From NCBI RefSeq assembly GCF_000247815.1, contig NC_021674.1, forward strand, positions 79,702,744-79,766,743: 64,000 nt of DNA, in the 5' to 3' direction. The position numbers and the translations under genes were made by a program. Under the pieces are notes generated by a model that ran no database searches, was not told the DNA's origin, and worked only from the letters and a program-made list of their open reading frames with translations. The stretch comes from Ficedula albicollis. Taxonomy: Eukaryota; Chordata; Aves; Passeriformes; Muscicapidae. Shown here one piece after another: positions 1 through 13,599 of this stretch (the stretch's first letter is position 1; each line of letters begins with the position of its first letter).

Positions 1-1905
1 GCCCCTTGGGTGCCCTGAAGCTGTCTGTAGCATCAGTGGGATATACATGTCCTACAGGAACCCAATTTACACATCTGAATACTCTCTGGGCCAGACATCA
101 TCCTTTTGCTGCATCAGCGCTTAAGGTTTTTTAACTGAATATGGCACCAAGGCTAAGAACCTTTTCAGCTTGTCCAGGGACCTTAAGGTCTTTTATTCTC
201 CTTTTGTGCTAGCCCATTCTGAGGCTCAGTTGTGTGATGTCTGCCCTAGCTGAGCCCACGCAGGCAGGACGTGCATGCAGAGTGTGTTGTGCTTTCCAGA
301 ACTGCCTGGCTCACTCTAATTTTTCAGAGCTGATCTCTTGCACAGCCCTTGCTCCGGTAGGGTCTGAGGATCCTGTGAACAAACAGAGGGAAGAAGCAGG
401 CTCCTGGTACCTAAGGGCTTGATGCAGCCCTGCTCTGGATGCTGTCCCTCCCCCAGGCTCCCAGACCCGAGGAGGGAGCAGAGTGGATAGGATATCCCTG
501 GTGGCAGCAGAATGCCATCTGGGAGCCCTCCTTCTGCAGGGCCTCCTGGTCAGTTTGCCATATCTGGGCCATGATGTAATGGCAGCAGTGTCCAAGGGGA
601 CAGATGGCAGCTCTGCCAGCCGGACAGGACAGCCCATCTGACCTGCACACTGCTCTGCCAGGGCTGGGGAGAGGGGCCAGGGGACAGAGCGGCTCTCCCA
701 ACACCGGCTTTTGCTCAGGACTGACTGATCTCCTTTACAGAACACAGAAAGTGTTTTATTAGCTAGCTCTGCATAAGCTCCCAAATAGTTCCAGACAGGA
801 TGCTTTTTCACTTACTAAAGATCTGAGGATCATGTCCTCCATTGTTGGAAACTGTCCTACTTCCTTTGATTCCTGAGGAGCTGTAACAGACTATACCACA
901 AGAGGATGTGTTTCCTTAGTTTCTTCTTAATGGTAGGAAGGAGGTGAAATTTTCTTGCTAAGATACCTTTTCTTGATTCTTTTGTGTAAAGAGAAGGAAA
1001 TAATGTAATACAAAAATTTTTAAAAGTTGTGGTACATGAATTACCTCTTTTACCTTCCTTGTTTTTTATAGCTTTGACATAAGACATATGATTCAATTTG
1101 GATTAAAACAGAAATAAGCTCGTTTTGCTCCTACACATTTCTTTAAAAGCCTGCACATTCTGCTTTTGATATTTTCCTACCCGATCATTTCTGAAGGGAA
1201 TACTGCTGCCTCTGGCTTTTAAAAAGTCTAGCTGGTGTTTTCAGAAGCTTAAGAACTAATCTAATCCATTTTATATGTGCATATGTGTGCGTGCATGCAT
1301 GGAAGTTGGTGTATGAAAAGCTAACTGGAATGTCAATATACTAGTATATAAATCTGTTTTTTGTTTTGGTTGGGTTTTAATTGTTTTTTGGGGTTTTTTT
1401 TGTGCACTATTTTCAGTTTCTTTTATTTGAAACTTCTGGAAAACATTACAAAAAAGAAGTTGAGGTTTCTTGCAGTCAGAGCATCGGTGGGTATAAGAGG
1501 TAGTGATCACAATTCTTTCTGTACGTTTCCATGCATTTATTTATTGTTCATAGACCAGAAATATCCCCTGGTACATTTTGTGGTATGTCATGCTTTGGAT
1601 ATCTCTAATTTCGTTTGGGGGGAAAACCAAAAAAGCAGCCAAACTGATGCCCCAACTCAAACAAAGAATAGCCATGCAGAATTCAGTGGCAGGCCAGCCC
1701 TGAGGAATTCACCTTGTAGCTCATCCTTTAGCCATTCCCACCTTCACTCTCTCCTTTGCCTCTCCAGTGATGCCACATCCCAGAAGAAGGGACAGCCAGC
1801 CCTGTATCTTGGATCATGAGCTGTGGGCAAACAGCCCAGCAGCTCTGTGAGATTCAAAGCAAGCCACCTTGGGCAGCACAAATGGTGTTTTGAGGCACAG
1901 TGTGC
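1..1905. other. Unique sequence, no gene recognised
   Basis: No recognisable exon, transposon or RNA gene. The first 800 bases are moderately GC-rich. From about 850 the sequence turns AT-rich, with short T runs near 1360-1400 and an alternating TG/CA-rich patch near 1275-1300. The open frames here have no family signature. Confidence 0.5.
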
Positions 1906-2020
1906 ACCTCTGCAGTGCTTCCCAGCCATGGGCAGAGGCCTGGGAGCGCAGGGAGAGGTGTCCATGTACCTCTGCAGTGCTTCCCAGCCATGGGCAGAGG
2001 CCTGGGAGCGCAGGGAGAGG
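1906..2020. repeat. Two-copy tandem duplication, 62-bp offset
   Basis: The block beginning ACCTCTGCAGTGCTTCCCAG at 1906 recurs at 1968. About 53 bases are identical in both copies, separated by a short GTGTCCATGT spacer. It is GC-rich and creates internally repetitive peptides in several frames, which explains the overlapping open frames here without any real gene. Confidence 0.95.
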
Positions 2021-4872
2021 CTCCTGGGGGTGCCTGGTCCTGCAGGGGCTCCGGGACCCTGCACCATGGAGACACACAGGCAGCCCCCTTGGCACCTGGC
2101 TGTGTTCTCACACCTGTGAGGCAGCAACATCCCACCTGCTATTCCTGTTCACGCAGTTTTGACTGGCTGCTTGTGTTGCCCCAACAGCCTGGAAAGTGAT
2201 TATTTCCACTGATGGCACCACCAGACCTTCTGGCAAAGGGAATGCTGCTTCAGCAGCAGATTCAGTTTTCCCCAGGGCACAGAAACCTGTGTGACATGGC
2301 ACAGCACAGCTGGAAATCAGATGCCAGCCTCCTTCAGTCAAGCCAGCAGGCACAGATGCCAAACAGGCTCAGCTATGGCACAAAGGCTGCAGTGGAATTG
2401 CCTCTGTTGTGAATGCTGAAGGTGCCCATGAGCAGCCATGAAGTTTTTCTCCCACGTCACAGTAAGGGCAACTGAGCATTTCCCAGAAAATAAGTCAGCT
2501 TTATTGTGGCAGAGCAGAGGCATGTGCAGGCACAACCAGCAAATACCTGTGTTTCCCTTGGCATGACTCTCCTGATCAGGGGATCAAAGGCACACACTCT
2601 GCCTGAGAGTGTCTCAAGCTGAAATCCAGCCTTTGCTGCCAGACTGAAAACTGCTCAGGGAAGCAGGAGGGATTCATGAACCCCCTGTGCCTGTGGTGGC
2701 CTTGGTCACTGTGAGGTGACCTCCTGGAGGCTTCTGCCCACACCCACCACATCCTGCAGATTCAGGGAAAGCTGGCCTTTCACTGAGTGTTGTGAGGGCT
2801 TCTTCAGGCAAGAGAACAGACATTTTAGTTGGCTTCCCTCCCCTTGCTATCCCCAGCTGTCCTTTGGGGGGAAGTTTTCCCTATGCCTATCCCTAAAGCC
2901 TTTTCTGGTACGGCAGCTTGCTCTGACAGGGAGCAGTGCAATCAAGCTGGTGGCAGCAATGGGGCACAGCAGAGCCCCAAACGTTTGTGGCCAAGGTGGC
3001 TTTCCTGGCGTTCAAATGGCTTGGAAAATGTGCCATTAGGGAGAACTTCCCCGTTGCCTCCTCCCACAGCCCCCCTGGTGGGATGCGCTCCGTTGCACGA
3101 TGGCCACGCACTTAACCCAAGACCCCAGGCTGCCACCCAGAAACCCCTTTCCTGAGCTGCTGCTGCTGCTGTGGGCACAGACCTGTGTGTGCTAATGCAA
3201 TGCAGAGGAGCCATGCAGCTCTCATCTGTCAGCCCTAGGTACAAATTTAAATTAAAACTCATTTAGCTTGGTGCTCCCTTTTGATTTATTGGCAGACGTT
3301 TCTCACTGTTTGAGCCTTGTTAAATTTCTAGCAAACACTTCACTGACCAGCTGTTCCTATTAAGTCAAAAGAGTGCTGCAGAGTGGGGTCATTGCCACCT
3401 CACTTTTGGTGGCTCTTGTACATGGTCCCCACAGGGCTCTCTCAGGGAGGGAATTATACCCACAGCTCCGTGAGACGCCTTGCTAATGCCAGTGAGCCAT
3501 TCTAGGTTTTGGGCCTCTGTCTCTCACAGTTCTCATATTTTTTGTGCTATGAATCAACAAAACACCTTATAAGTTTCCTGTCAACTGATGGGGCAGGATA
3601 ATTTTCCATTTCAGGCCTTTCTTCTTGCCATTCCATCCTGCTTGCTGTGAGCCAGTCAGTCATTTTCAGGTGTCTACTGAGACAATGTCTCAGGTCTGCA
3701 GTGCAGTTGCAAACATTACTCACTTAGAAGTCAGACTTTGTTTCTGTACTTACAGATCTCAGTGAAGAAACTACAAAGTATTAGTGTTTTACATGCAAAA
3801 GAGGATAGCTTTAGCATCCAAGCACATCTCATACATGCAGTAAAGATGCCAGAGCTTTGAATTCTCCTTATTTATCACAGTATTGCTATTTTACATTTAG
3901 ATTGTGCCTCCCTACTGAAGGATATCAGGGTAGCTCATAAACAACATACACACTTTAATAATACATCATGGAAACACAGCATCCTCTGGGGTGGACAGAA
4001 AAACCCAAGGAGAACTCAGTGCATAGCACGGAAAGAAACTTGTCTCAAAGCAGAAAGAGAAGTCACGACGCTTATGCAACACTCTTAGAACTATACTGCT
4101 GTGGAGAGGGAAAAAAATCAAACAGCACTGTTTTTTAAAGTTTTCATCAAGAAACCACTACATGGTGATCGCTGTGGAATTCAATTTATCGAGCTCTCAG
4201 GATCACAAGTTAGGTCAGCCTTGCCAGGAATTGATGCAGTTTGTAAGTAATCCAAACTTGAGGTGTCAGAGCACTGTTATACTTCTCTGATCTCTTGCCT
4301 TGCTCTGTTGTTTATTCATGTGGCACCGTATAGCTGTGCTGGGGGCAGGAAAGACACTACTTCCACCCCAGAAGTAGCAATTTCATCTAAAGCTGGGAAG
4401 GCTTAGGAACTGAGGACCCTCCTTCCCACTCCAGGTGTGGAGTTAGTAACTAAACCCACGCTTGTTTAAAAGTGTGTGTGTGTGTTATTGGGATCTTTGG
4501 GATCTTATAGGGATGTTTGCTCTTCCCTGCCAGCTGAATTGAGTGTGTCATGCAGGTAACAGTCCAGTGTCAAATCTGGGCCAGGACTTTTGGGAAGCCA
4601 AGTGGATGACTGCCATTCAGTGCTGAAAATGATGGAAAACCTGCTCCTGACTTGCGTTTGGAAAGGGTCCTTTCATCAAAATAGGTGAGACTTCTAATCT
4701 TCATTCAGCAAAATCCTCTTACCAATTTGTTTTGGGTGAGATATTGGAAGATCTTGTTGAGCCCACAGCAAAACCAGGGCTTTTTCTAGAATGTACTTTC
4801 TGCTGTTAGAAATGCTAGATACATTGAAAGAATAGCTGGGAGCACTTTGTCTTTCTTTTAGCCTGTTGATGG
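2021..4872. other. Unique sequence, no gene recognised
   Basis: No supported gene. There is a five-unit CTG microsatellite at about 3157-3172. From 3250 onward the region is ordinary AT-rich non-coding sequence. Confidence 0.5.
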
Positions 4873-4990
4873 AATGGATTTTTGGGACTGTCTTACAGGA
4901 ACCTGTACGCAAACAACAAAATGGTAAATGATCTCAAATGGATTTTTGGAACTGTCTTACAGGAACCTGTACGCAAACAACAAAATGGTA
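4873..4990. repeat. Two-copy tandem duplication, 64-bp offset
   Basis: AATGGATTTTTGG begins at 4873 and again at 4937. The shared part runs about 54 bases to CAAAATGGTA, with one G/A difference seen. The first copy carries a short unique tail (AATGATCTC) before the second begins. Confidence 0.95.
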
Positions 4991-7414
4991 GAGAGTAATA
5001 GAGTACTTAAAATTTAGACTCAAAAGATTTAAGACCACAAAATAAAATCCTATCTGCAGTAGGGAAGAGACATCATCCATCTCTGTCCTGTCAGCCATAG
5101 TTAGAGCTTGTTAGCTCCCATTAAACTCTGTAGATCTGAACTTGTCATCCTCTTTTTAATTCTAGGCAAGTAGCAAATTGGCTTAAAAATGTAGAAGCTG
5201 TCCTTATGTGCATGCACGCTTGCTTCTGCCTTCAGCTTTCAAGCATCTGAAGACATCCATTAGATTAGTTATCATGTTAATAAGTAGATTTTAGAAATGC
5301 AATATATTCACAGCTCTCACTTGGACAAAAACTCAAGTGATTAGAGGTTTCTCTCTAGATGTATCAGGGAACTGACCTCTATCCCTGAAAGTGTAACTTT
5401 GAGCTCATTTTATCTGCCACACAGAGAGAGGGGAATCTTAGTGCCCTGGCAGCAATAAAATTGGAAGGTACATGGGAGATTAGAGATGGTTCTGTCTGAT
5501 ACTGAATTCCCATGCCTGGTGAAGAAAGGTGAAGGTGGTTATTGGAGGAAATGTATTTTTCTGGGGAGGAAAAAAGAAAAAAAGAAGCAACCCTTCTGGA
5601 TCTTTCTCAAGGTAGCAGAGGATTCTTGTCCCTGTTAGTACACATTCCCTGGCCCAGGTTATGGGCAAGGTTGTCCATGCACAATGTGGAGACAGAGAGG
5701 ATTATCTGCCAGTCATGTATGAGGAGCTGGGGGCTCTTCGTGGCAGTAAGGGAAGATCTAGTGAAAAATATTAGCCATTAAACTGAAGGAATGGTGATTT
5801 CCCTGCTTCGGTGTGGAATCAGCCCTTCTTTGCATCCTGTTAAATCTCCTCTGCCAGAGATGACTCATCCCTGAGGTTCATAAAAATACTTCTGAAGAGC
5901 CGAGAGGTTTTTTTTTCCTCTTTTCCTTTCTCTCACTATTTTTTTTTCTTTTTTACTGTTGAAGTGGACTCATAGCACTGAATATATATATTTACAAAAT
6001 TATTCCCTAAGGATATGTCAGAAACCTGCTCTTTAATTCCATCATACTTTTAGCATAAATATAAGAATGTCTTTGACAGAGGGGATACAATATCAGCAAT
6101 GCGGGTAGGAAACACACTTGCAAAACCTGACATTATGTTCAATATATTCTGAGAAATGAGAGGAATCTCATTTTCTGTTGTAGTAACTTGGTAGACATAG
6201 GTTTAGCTAGGTTGCTTTTTTATTGCCAGAGGGACTGATCAGTTAAGCACTGCCTCGTGTACATGAGACAGCTGGGTGGGAGCATCTTCCTTTTTTTATG
6301 GGGTCCTATTAGGGGACACAAAATCCTGCAGTGAAAACAATGTCTTTTTCTCCTATGTGGAAAAACGTGCTGCAGGCCAGCATCGTGAGCACTCCCCGTG
6401 GTCACTGGGGTGATCTGCCTGTCCTGCAAGGTGTTGTTATGTGCTGTGTGCACCAGGGAGTGCAGAAATGTGCTCCCCGAGCATTTTCTGTACTGCATTA
6501 TCCATCAGGGCTGTGGTATGGGAGCTGACCGTGGGCTTTGTGAGCAGGATGAGTCACAGCAGACTCAACCTGCTGCAGATGGGGGTACTCAGAAAGCCCC
6601 GGCCCCCAAGAGGCTCTAAGTGACAGCACAGGTGACAACCTAAGCAGTTTTCTTCCCTGTGGAAGTGAACAGCAACCAGTCAAGTGGCATCTTGGAATGA
6701 GTCATCGCTGTACTGAGCAGCATCATTATTTTGGGAATTAACTGATGGAAGCATATATCCGTGTATTTTAAAGGGCCTAACAATAAAATCTACACCATTA
6801 TAACCAAACTTCACAGAGTTTGGCAGAGATCAGGCAGGCTCTGAAGTTTCTATTTGCAAAATGCCTTATTGATGTTATTCCAGTGCTTCTACCATTATCT
6901 CTTGCACATTCTCTATCCTGCCCTGTGACACATTTAGAAAGTAAATAAGCTCATCAGACACATGTTCCATTTTATGAGAGCAGAGATGCGCACAAGAGCA
7001 CGAATGAATATGAATAGCCCATTTTTGGCACTGCCCAAGCTTTGGAGCTGATTTGTATGACTCAGAAATAAATACTGTGCTAAAAGGGCTCCTCCATAAA
7101 AATATGGATGGTGAAAGTAATGGGGAAAGGAGGGAACATTCTTCTCAGAAAATGGCTCTCCCTGAGACAGCTTCCTGAGAGATGTGGAAAGTTTAGATGC
7201 GGGCCTGGTCTGCATGGCAGCACTTTGGGCTTGCTGACAGCTCTCTGCCCAGGGAGCCATGCCACTGCTTCACACTGAACAAATGTCTTCAAAATGAAGA
7301 AAAAATAGACTTGTCTTTGAAGGGAACAAAGATGAAAGACAGTCTCTAAAATTCTCAGCAACTGAAAATAAATAATAATAAAAAAAAGCCATACAGAGCC
7401 TTAATTTCCTTTCT

Positions 7415-7441
7415 GTTTTTGTTTTGTTTTGTTTTGTTTTT
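7415..7441. repeat. GTTTT microsatellite
   Basis: Five successive GTTTT-type units. Confidence 0.9.
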
Positions 7442-7781
7442 CTTAACACTTTCCCCATTTCACACTCTCAGTCTTAAATAAGAAGGTGGCCTCGAAAACT
7501 GCATTTTCACACTTGACAATAAAAATTATTAGACTAGTTAGCATTATACATGAACTAGGAACGACCATAAGCCTAATATTTTGGGGTTTTTAACTGTGTC
7601 TGCTTTTTAGGAATGATTTTAAAAGGAACTATTTCTCCTACCATGTCAGGCATAAGCTTGTCACATTGCTACCAAACCACAGGAAATCATCCATGCACCA
7701 GGGCTGGTGTAAAATGCTGGTGTAAAAAGAAAGATGTTGGTTGTGCTGGATTGTCATTCCAAATACATAAGAGAAAAGGGC

Positions 7782-7798
7782 TTTTTTTTTTTTTTTTT
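7782..7798. repeat. Poly-T tract (17 nt)
   Basis: An uninterrupted T17 run on the plus strand. On the minus strand it would read as a poly-A tail, but I see no retrocopy body next to it. Confidence 0.9.
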
Positions 7799-10700
7799 CA
7801 CTGCAAAATTTTGGTGCCCAAGGTTTATGGTAGAAGGGCTGATAACACTGTGCAGAAGCCTGTGGGCACACCTCTAGCCCTGTGGATCCCAGATCCTCAC
7901 CACCTCCCCCAAAATCCAGATAGCTCTGGAGATCAGCTGTTTCTTGTTAATTCTTGGAGCTCATCGAAGGGTGAAAAGAAATGGAATCCATTTATGAGAG
8001 ATGAGAGATGCTTCTCTGCTGGACTATGATAGCAGTTTTGGTAGCAGCACTGGGTTTGCAAGGCTGCCTCTGTCTGGGTGCTAAGCCAGTCTACACGGAA
8101 TCAGCTTATTCTATCCATTGTACACTAAAAATGATGTGTGGGATGGCCCAAAGAGATCTCAGAGGAATTGTACCTTCACAGGCCATGCCTTCAAGTGTTC
8201 ACTAGTGGCTATTCTGACCTTGTAACAGAGTAAATCCAAGTGTGCCAAGCCAAGAGAGCCTTAAAACCACACTTTCTAAGGCAGATGTAAAGTAAGATGT
8301 AGGAAAAGTTTCTTTTAAAACTGTCTTTATTAAATCACAGCCAAGGGTTTCTGAAGAGTCTTGGAAAGAGGAGAAGGCTTGAGTACTGCCTGGACTGACT
8401 CTGTCCAAGCAAGGAGAGCATGAAGGTTTTGGGCCAGCTCTTTCCACAGCACTGGTTGATAATGCTTTCTACTGTTAATGATTAATGTGACAGGGTTAAG
8501 AGTTTTATTTAGTAAGTCTTTACTCCTTACTTTGTCTTGGTGTGGTTTTTCCTGGAAGATTAAACTAGAAAGCAGCATTCCTACAGTGAATAAATGCATC
8601 ATAGGAACCAGAAACTAGAAAGGCTTCATACCTGGTCAGACTTTGAAGTGCTGCTGCACAAATTCAACAAGTCTTTAAGAGAGTAGTGTGGATTTTGTGT
8701 CCAGCTGCCACACAGAAGGGAGCTGAGAAGTGGGCCTGGGTCTGACTGTGAACCTGCTGTGCCAAAACCCTGGATGGGGAGGAAGGGACCCACAGGAGAT
8801 GGGCAGGGGATGCTGGCTCTCAGGAGCATGCTGGCCTCCAAAGAGCACAAACAGGGAGGAAAGGAAGGATCTACCCTCAGGTCCTGGGCTGTCAAAAATG
8901 GATTTTCAGGACCTGACTGCTAAGCTATTGCTTGGTCCTAAGTGGATTCAACCAGAGGCTCTTGAGGGTTTAGAGAGCCCTTGCTCCATGGAGGAAAATG
9001 CTCACTACAATTACTCATTGGTTCACTGTGGCCAGAGAGTAAGTAAAAGGCACAGAGTGATTTTCCTATAGCAGGTAGCAGGTTTTAGGTGTACTTGTTA
9101 TAAGCCTCTTGTCCCTCTATGAACCCAAGGTTAATTTAGGAAGGAATTAATCTATTGCACAAGGGTATCTACAGTGGCTTTGTGGAAGGCTTTATAGATC
9201 TGTGTGCATATGGTAAAACACCAAAACATCCCCTTCCTCCTGCAGGGAAGAGAGCCCATATTTGAGAGGAGATCCACTCCAGACTGCCCCAGACTATGTC
9301 ACAGTCCTGGCAGTCCTGCCTGTCCCTCCCCATGTCACCCCTTGGGCCATCAGCCCTGCCCCTCCAGCCCTGCAGCAGGGTCATTCTCCAGCTCCCCACA
9401 GCCCTGCCCTGCTGCCCATGGGCCCTCTGAGCTGAGCCCAGCCCACCCACAGGGGCACATCCCAGCTCCAGGTGAGCAGTGAACACACTTGAGGTGACAC
9501 CCCGGGCACAGGGTCCCCTGACTGCTTCCTGTCATCACAGCTCTCCTGCTGTGCTGAAATCTCCCAAGTCAGGGAAGAAATACCCGACTAGGTCAGGAAT
9601 GCCATCATCCATTACACTTCCAACAGAAGACTTTTCTCTGAGAGCTGGTTGCTAATTTGAGACAAGTTGTTAATGAGGTGCAGGCAGACACCCTCGGCCA
9701 GCTATCTTGTACCATTCTGTTCCCTGGAATTAGGTGTGGCACTCACTTCCAGCACCCCTGAAGGCACTATGCTGGGTTTTGGGTTTAAGCATGCTGGGCT
9801 TGAACTAACAAGGCAGCAGCATTGCTACATCTGTTCCATCTGGAGCTGTATGATACTAATTCACTTTCATTCTCCCCCTACAGCTTCAGCTACTGGAAAT
9901 AAAGGGGTGTAAAGAATGTCATTCCTTGTCGTTGTTGTTACAGAAAATCCTGGAAATGCAGCTGAGAGTACATGTAGCTTCAGATTTCAGGAACCGAAAC
10001 AAACAAAACCGTGCAACATTTACTAATAAAATTTCAGTTAAGTCTCCCTGGTTTCAAGCCCAGTTACACAATTTCTCTAGGGGGAGGCAGGAGGAAAGTG
10101 AATTTATGACTGTTTAATGTTTAAGCCTGTCAGAATTGTATTGAGTACTACAAAAAAATGGATGGCTAGAAATAAATTTGGGTGTGAATAAGCTGTTTCC
10201 TCCACAGGTCTGGTTTACACTGGCAGGGTGTGCTTAACGGTTGACTGGAGAAAAAAAAAGTGACAGACAGGATGGTTTCTTACAAGCTCCTCAGGGAATT
10301 TAAACACAAGCTCTGCTCTTCTTCCCTTTAATTCACCCTCTGGTCCCTGCAAAATAATTTAGATTCAAGCTTCGGGTTTAGGAGAATTGCTGGCAGAAGG
10401 GGAAGGGTTAATTTGTTTACGTGGGGTGGTTTTCTGTTTATTTTGTTTTACTTTTTTTAAGCCCTGATGTGAATTATCCGTTTTGGCAAGTGAATGAGAA
10501 CAGTTGCACGTACTTGGTATTTTCTGTCACATACACTATTATTAGTAAGAAACACATTTCCTTTTGGGGCGCTAAGGACAAAAATAAGGCTGTTCACATC
10601 ACCACCCCCCTTACTAACTCTGTTAAAGCAACTGTGCTGGCCTTTAAGAGAACTGGCAAATGCATTTGTTCAGGGGCAAATGTGATGCATTCAACGCTCT

Positions 10701-12498
10701 TTTCACATGAAGAAGAAAACAGGGGCTTTTAAGCACAGGGAACATAATAGCCAAGCTTTGGTAATGATTTCTAATATTTTAAAGAGAAAAGAGGAGAAAA
10801 ATATCTCGTTTACTTTTTCAGTGTGAAGGGAACAGCTCTATTATCCAAAATCTCCTCAGGAGCTTTCAGTGCTACTTGGCGCACATTTTTTCTCGTGTGG
10901 AGACAGATCTGCCTTCAGTGACAACTCACCGGGCTGTGGCTTGGACTTGGTGTGCAATGTGGATGGTATTGCTTCATCATCTAAGCACAAAGACAGGACA
11001 TGTTTCCATAGCAGAGAGTTTATCCACTTGTAGGGCAGGACACCTTATCTAAGAATGAGTCCTCTCACGATGCCCGGACGCTCTTGAGCTCTTTTCTTTG
11101 GTCAGCAGTGCTATCAGCAGTCATAACAACATGGTGGGTCATTGGGTCATCTTGCTGAGTACCCAAGCAATTCAGCTCATGGGGTGCTGAAATTTGCTTC
11201 CTTTCAAGGTGCTCTGCTCACTGGTATTGGCTTCAAATTTGACCCAGATTAGGTTGGTTTGCGGCATTTTCCAACTCTATCACACTTCCTTTTCCACTGA
11301 TACTGATTAAACAGAATTCTTTGACACTCCAGAAAAGACTTCTGGTGCTCATCCGTCACTACCTGTCACATATCTACATGTTTCCATTTGTTGTGAAGAA
11401 AGTTGGTGGTCCTAAATCCAAGTAGGGGTTTAATGTTGCCTCTCAACATTGAGAGGAGTGAAATGCAATGATGGAAAGTGCCACGGTAGCTGATGTACAG
11501 GACACTTGTTTACTTACTTTTTTTTTTTTTAAACCAAAAATGCCCAAGAGGCTGATAGTGATAGCCAGCCAGCCAGTAGTAAAATGCCTCTTTCTGGCTG
11601 ATGGGGACAGAAAAGTCATGCAGATATGGCAAAGAGATAGAGAAGTTTACTTTACACTCAGCAATGAGGTATTTTTTCCTGTCTGTTTCAAGGACTTTGG
11701 TCTTCATCCACCAGCCTTTAAATATATGCTAAATAGCATTTAACAAGTGGCTTTTAAAATAGGGTGAACTTTTGCAAGGGAAGTATTTATAGAAGTAGCT
11801 ATTTAGTTTGTTAGTAATTTTCGGTATTCATTTTGCTATTGCTGAATATACAGAACAGGATTATTCACCCACATTACCCAGCTGCTTCTGTTTGGTAACA
11901 CAATAAAGATTGTGAGGTAAGTGTCTATCCATGGTAATGACTGTGATGTCATGATTCATGTGGTGTCACAGGTATGAAGTGGGATCCGTGAGAAAGAATT
12001 GTTTTTGAGACAGAAAATCCCCAAATACAAATGCCTTGCATTATTGGTCAAATGATAGATTAAAATGCAATTCAATTAAGGAATATTGCAAGAAATTAAT
12101 TTTCCGTGATGCACTTGAAAAACACTTCCTGATATTGGAGTTAACTAAAAAACACAATAGTATCTTTTTAAAAGAAGCTGGGGTACTTTTCTAACTATTC
12201 TTTTCCTATGGAAAAGACTTGGTGACACCAGAAATTTATAGAAGAAGATGATAAATTACAGTGCCTAGCAAAGAATATGTTTGGGAGGTAGAGTTGGGAT
12301 TTTTTTCATTTAGCTTGCTGGTAGTTGCCAGCTGAACTGGATACACACTTGAATTTGGAAGTTCTCTGACTCTTTAACATCTGGGACTTACAGAATTGTA
12401 AACTTGACACATATTTGGATAAGATTTTTCTGGTGCTGCAGCTCCATGAAACTGCAATGAAGCCATGCAAGGTAATATTCAGAAATGTAGGTTTTAAG

Positions 12499-12640
12499 TC
12501 AGGTGTAAAAACCATTATCACTAGCTGCTTCAGTGGTTGTTTAGTGTAGAAGTCCTGTAACATTGTTTATCAGGTGTAAAAAACCATTATCACTAGCTGC
12601 TTCAGTGTTTGTTTAGTGTAGAAGTCCTGTAACATTGTTT
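12499..12640. repeat. Two-copy tandem duplication, 71-bp unit
   Basis: The unit starting TCAGGTGTAAAA occurs at 12499 and 12570 and ends in AACATTGTTT in both copies. Differences seen are one extra A in the second copy and one G/T substitution. Confidence 0.95.
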
Positions 12641-12794
12641 GGGTTGACCTAACCCAAAATGCAATTGCTTCCTCTCTTCAGAAGTCTATTGAGATAATGT
12701 ACCATTTCTCTATTTCAGTAATGGGATAAGTCTCTTGAGCTGGACATGTGCATCACATATCTGGCTCTGAACGCTGTGCTGGATAATAGGCAAA

Positions 12795-12937
12795 CTTGCT
12801 TCTCACCCATTTGCAGCTGAAGACTGGGACTTTTCACTGCTCTGTGACAGTGTGCATCAGGTCAGGCTTGCTTCTCATCCATTTGCAGCTCAAGACTGGG
12901 ACTTTTCACTGCTCTGTGACAGTGTGCATCAGGTCAG
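12795..12937. repeat. Two-copy tandem duplication, 72-bp unit
   Basis: CTTGCTTCTCA begins at 12795 and at 12867, and both copies end in GTGCATCAGGTCAG. Two substitutions are visible (C/T and G/C). It starts only about 155 bp after the end of the preceding 71-bp duplication. Confidence 0.95.
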
Positions 12938-13535
12938 CCTCCTTGGTCATCCATTGACCAGCCTCAGCTGGCATTTGGGATCCAGAGCAGGGCAGAGGTT
13001 ATGCCTAGATATTGCTGGTGGGTGTCTCAACAACTAGCAAAGCAGCCTGTTCAGAGGCACACTTCCAGGACACAGCCTTCACCAATGTAGCTGCTGCCTG
13101 TTTCAACACCCAACACTTTGGTGTTTTGAGCTGATACTTGAAAATCTGATTCTTTGGAAAAAATCTCTGTTTGTTTCTCCCCAGCCTGCCAATATTATCA
13201 CAGTCCTGTCTCTGCAGGTGACACGAATGTGTGTATGAATAAATAGTAATGAGCTAAATGGTCTCCACTGACAGCAGCATCTACTTTTGTCTTTCTCCAT
13301 TTGGTGGAGCAGCACATGAGCAGCTATACAAGAGAGCATCATCTCATACTAAGGGAAATATGCTAGGGAAAGCCCATTTTGTATTCATGCTTGGAACATC
13401 CACAGACGTCTGCTCAAGTTTTGCATTTTGTAAACTCTTGCAGGCAGGCTGAAAATGTAACTGCAGCTGGGATCAATGGGCAAACTCATAGACATTTTAT
13501 CCCTTGGATCAAAGAGTATGGACAGAGAAAAAAAG

Positions 13536-13599
13536 TACCAGGAAATTTTTAACAGCAAAACTCAAATGCAGGAAGACAGCTGTTAAAAATTTCCTGGTA
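13536..13599. repeat. Perfect 21-bp inverted repeat (hairpin)
   Basis: Arms at 13536-13556 and 13579-13599 are exact reverse complements, separated by a 22-nt loop. Pairing can continue outward by about four A:T pairs after one mismatch. The stem is AT-rich, and I recognise no terminal inverted repeat of a known transposon. It could be a fold-back (template-switch) inversion scar or a transcribed hairpin. The stem is at the short end for a microRNA precursor. Confidence 0.9.

Larger units (their letters stand above)
4991..12498. other. Unique sequence with minor simple repeats
   Basis: No transposon or exon recognised. Simple tracts are GTTTT repeats at 7415-7441, a T17 run at 7782-7798 and a T13 run at about 11518-11530. 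A GC-richer block lies at about 9240-9540. One 65-codon frame at 8008-8205 begins with a hydrophobic, signal-like stretch, but nothing else supports it as a gene. Confidence 0.45.

Noticed and set aside
8008..8205. 65-codon frame with a signal-peptide-like start
   Set aside because: A hydrophobic N-terminus alone is common by chance. No domain, splice context or homologous family is recognisable.
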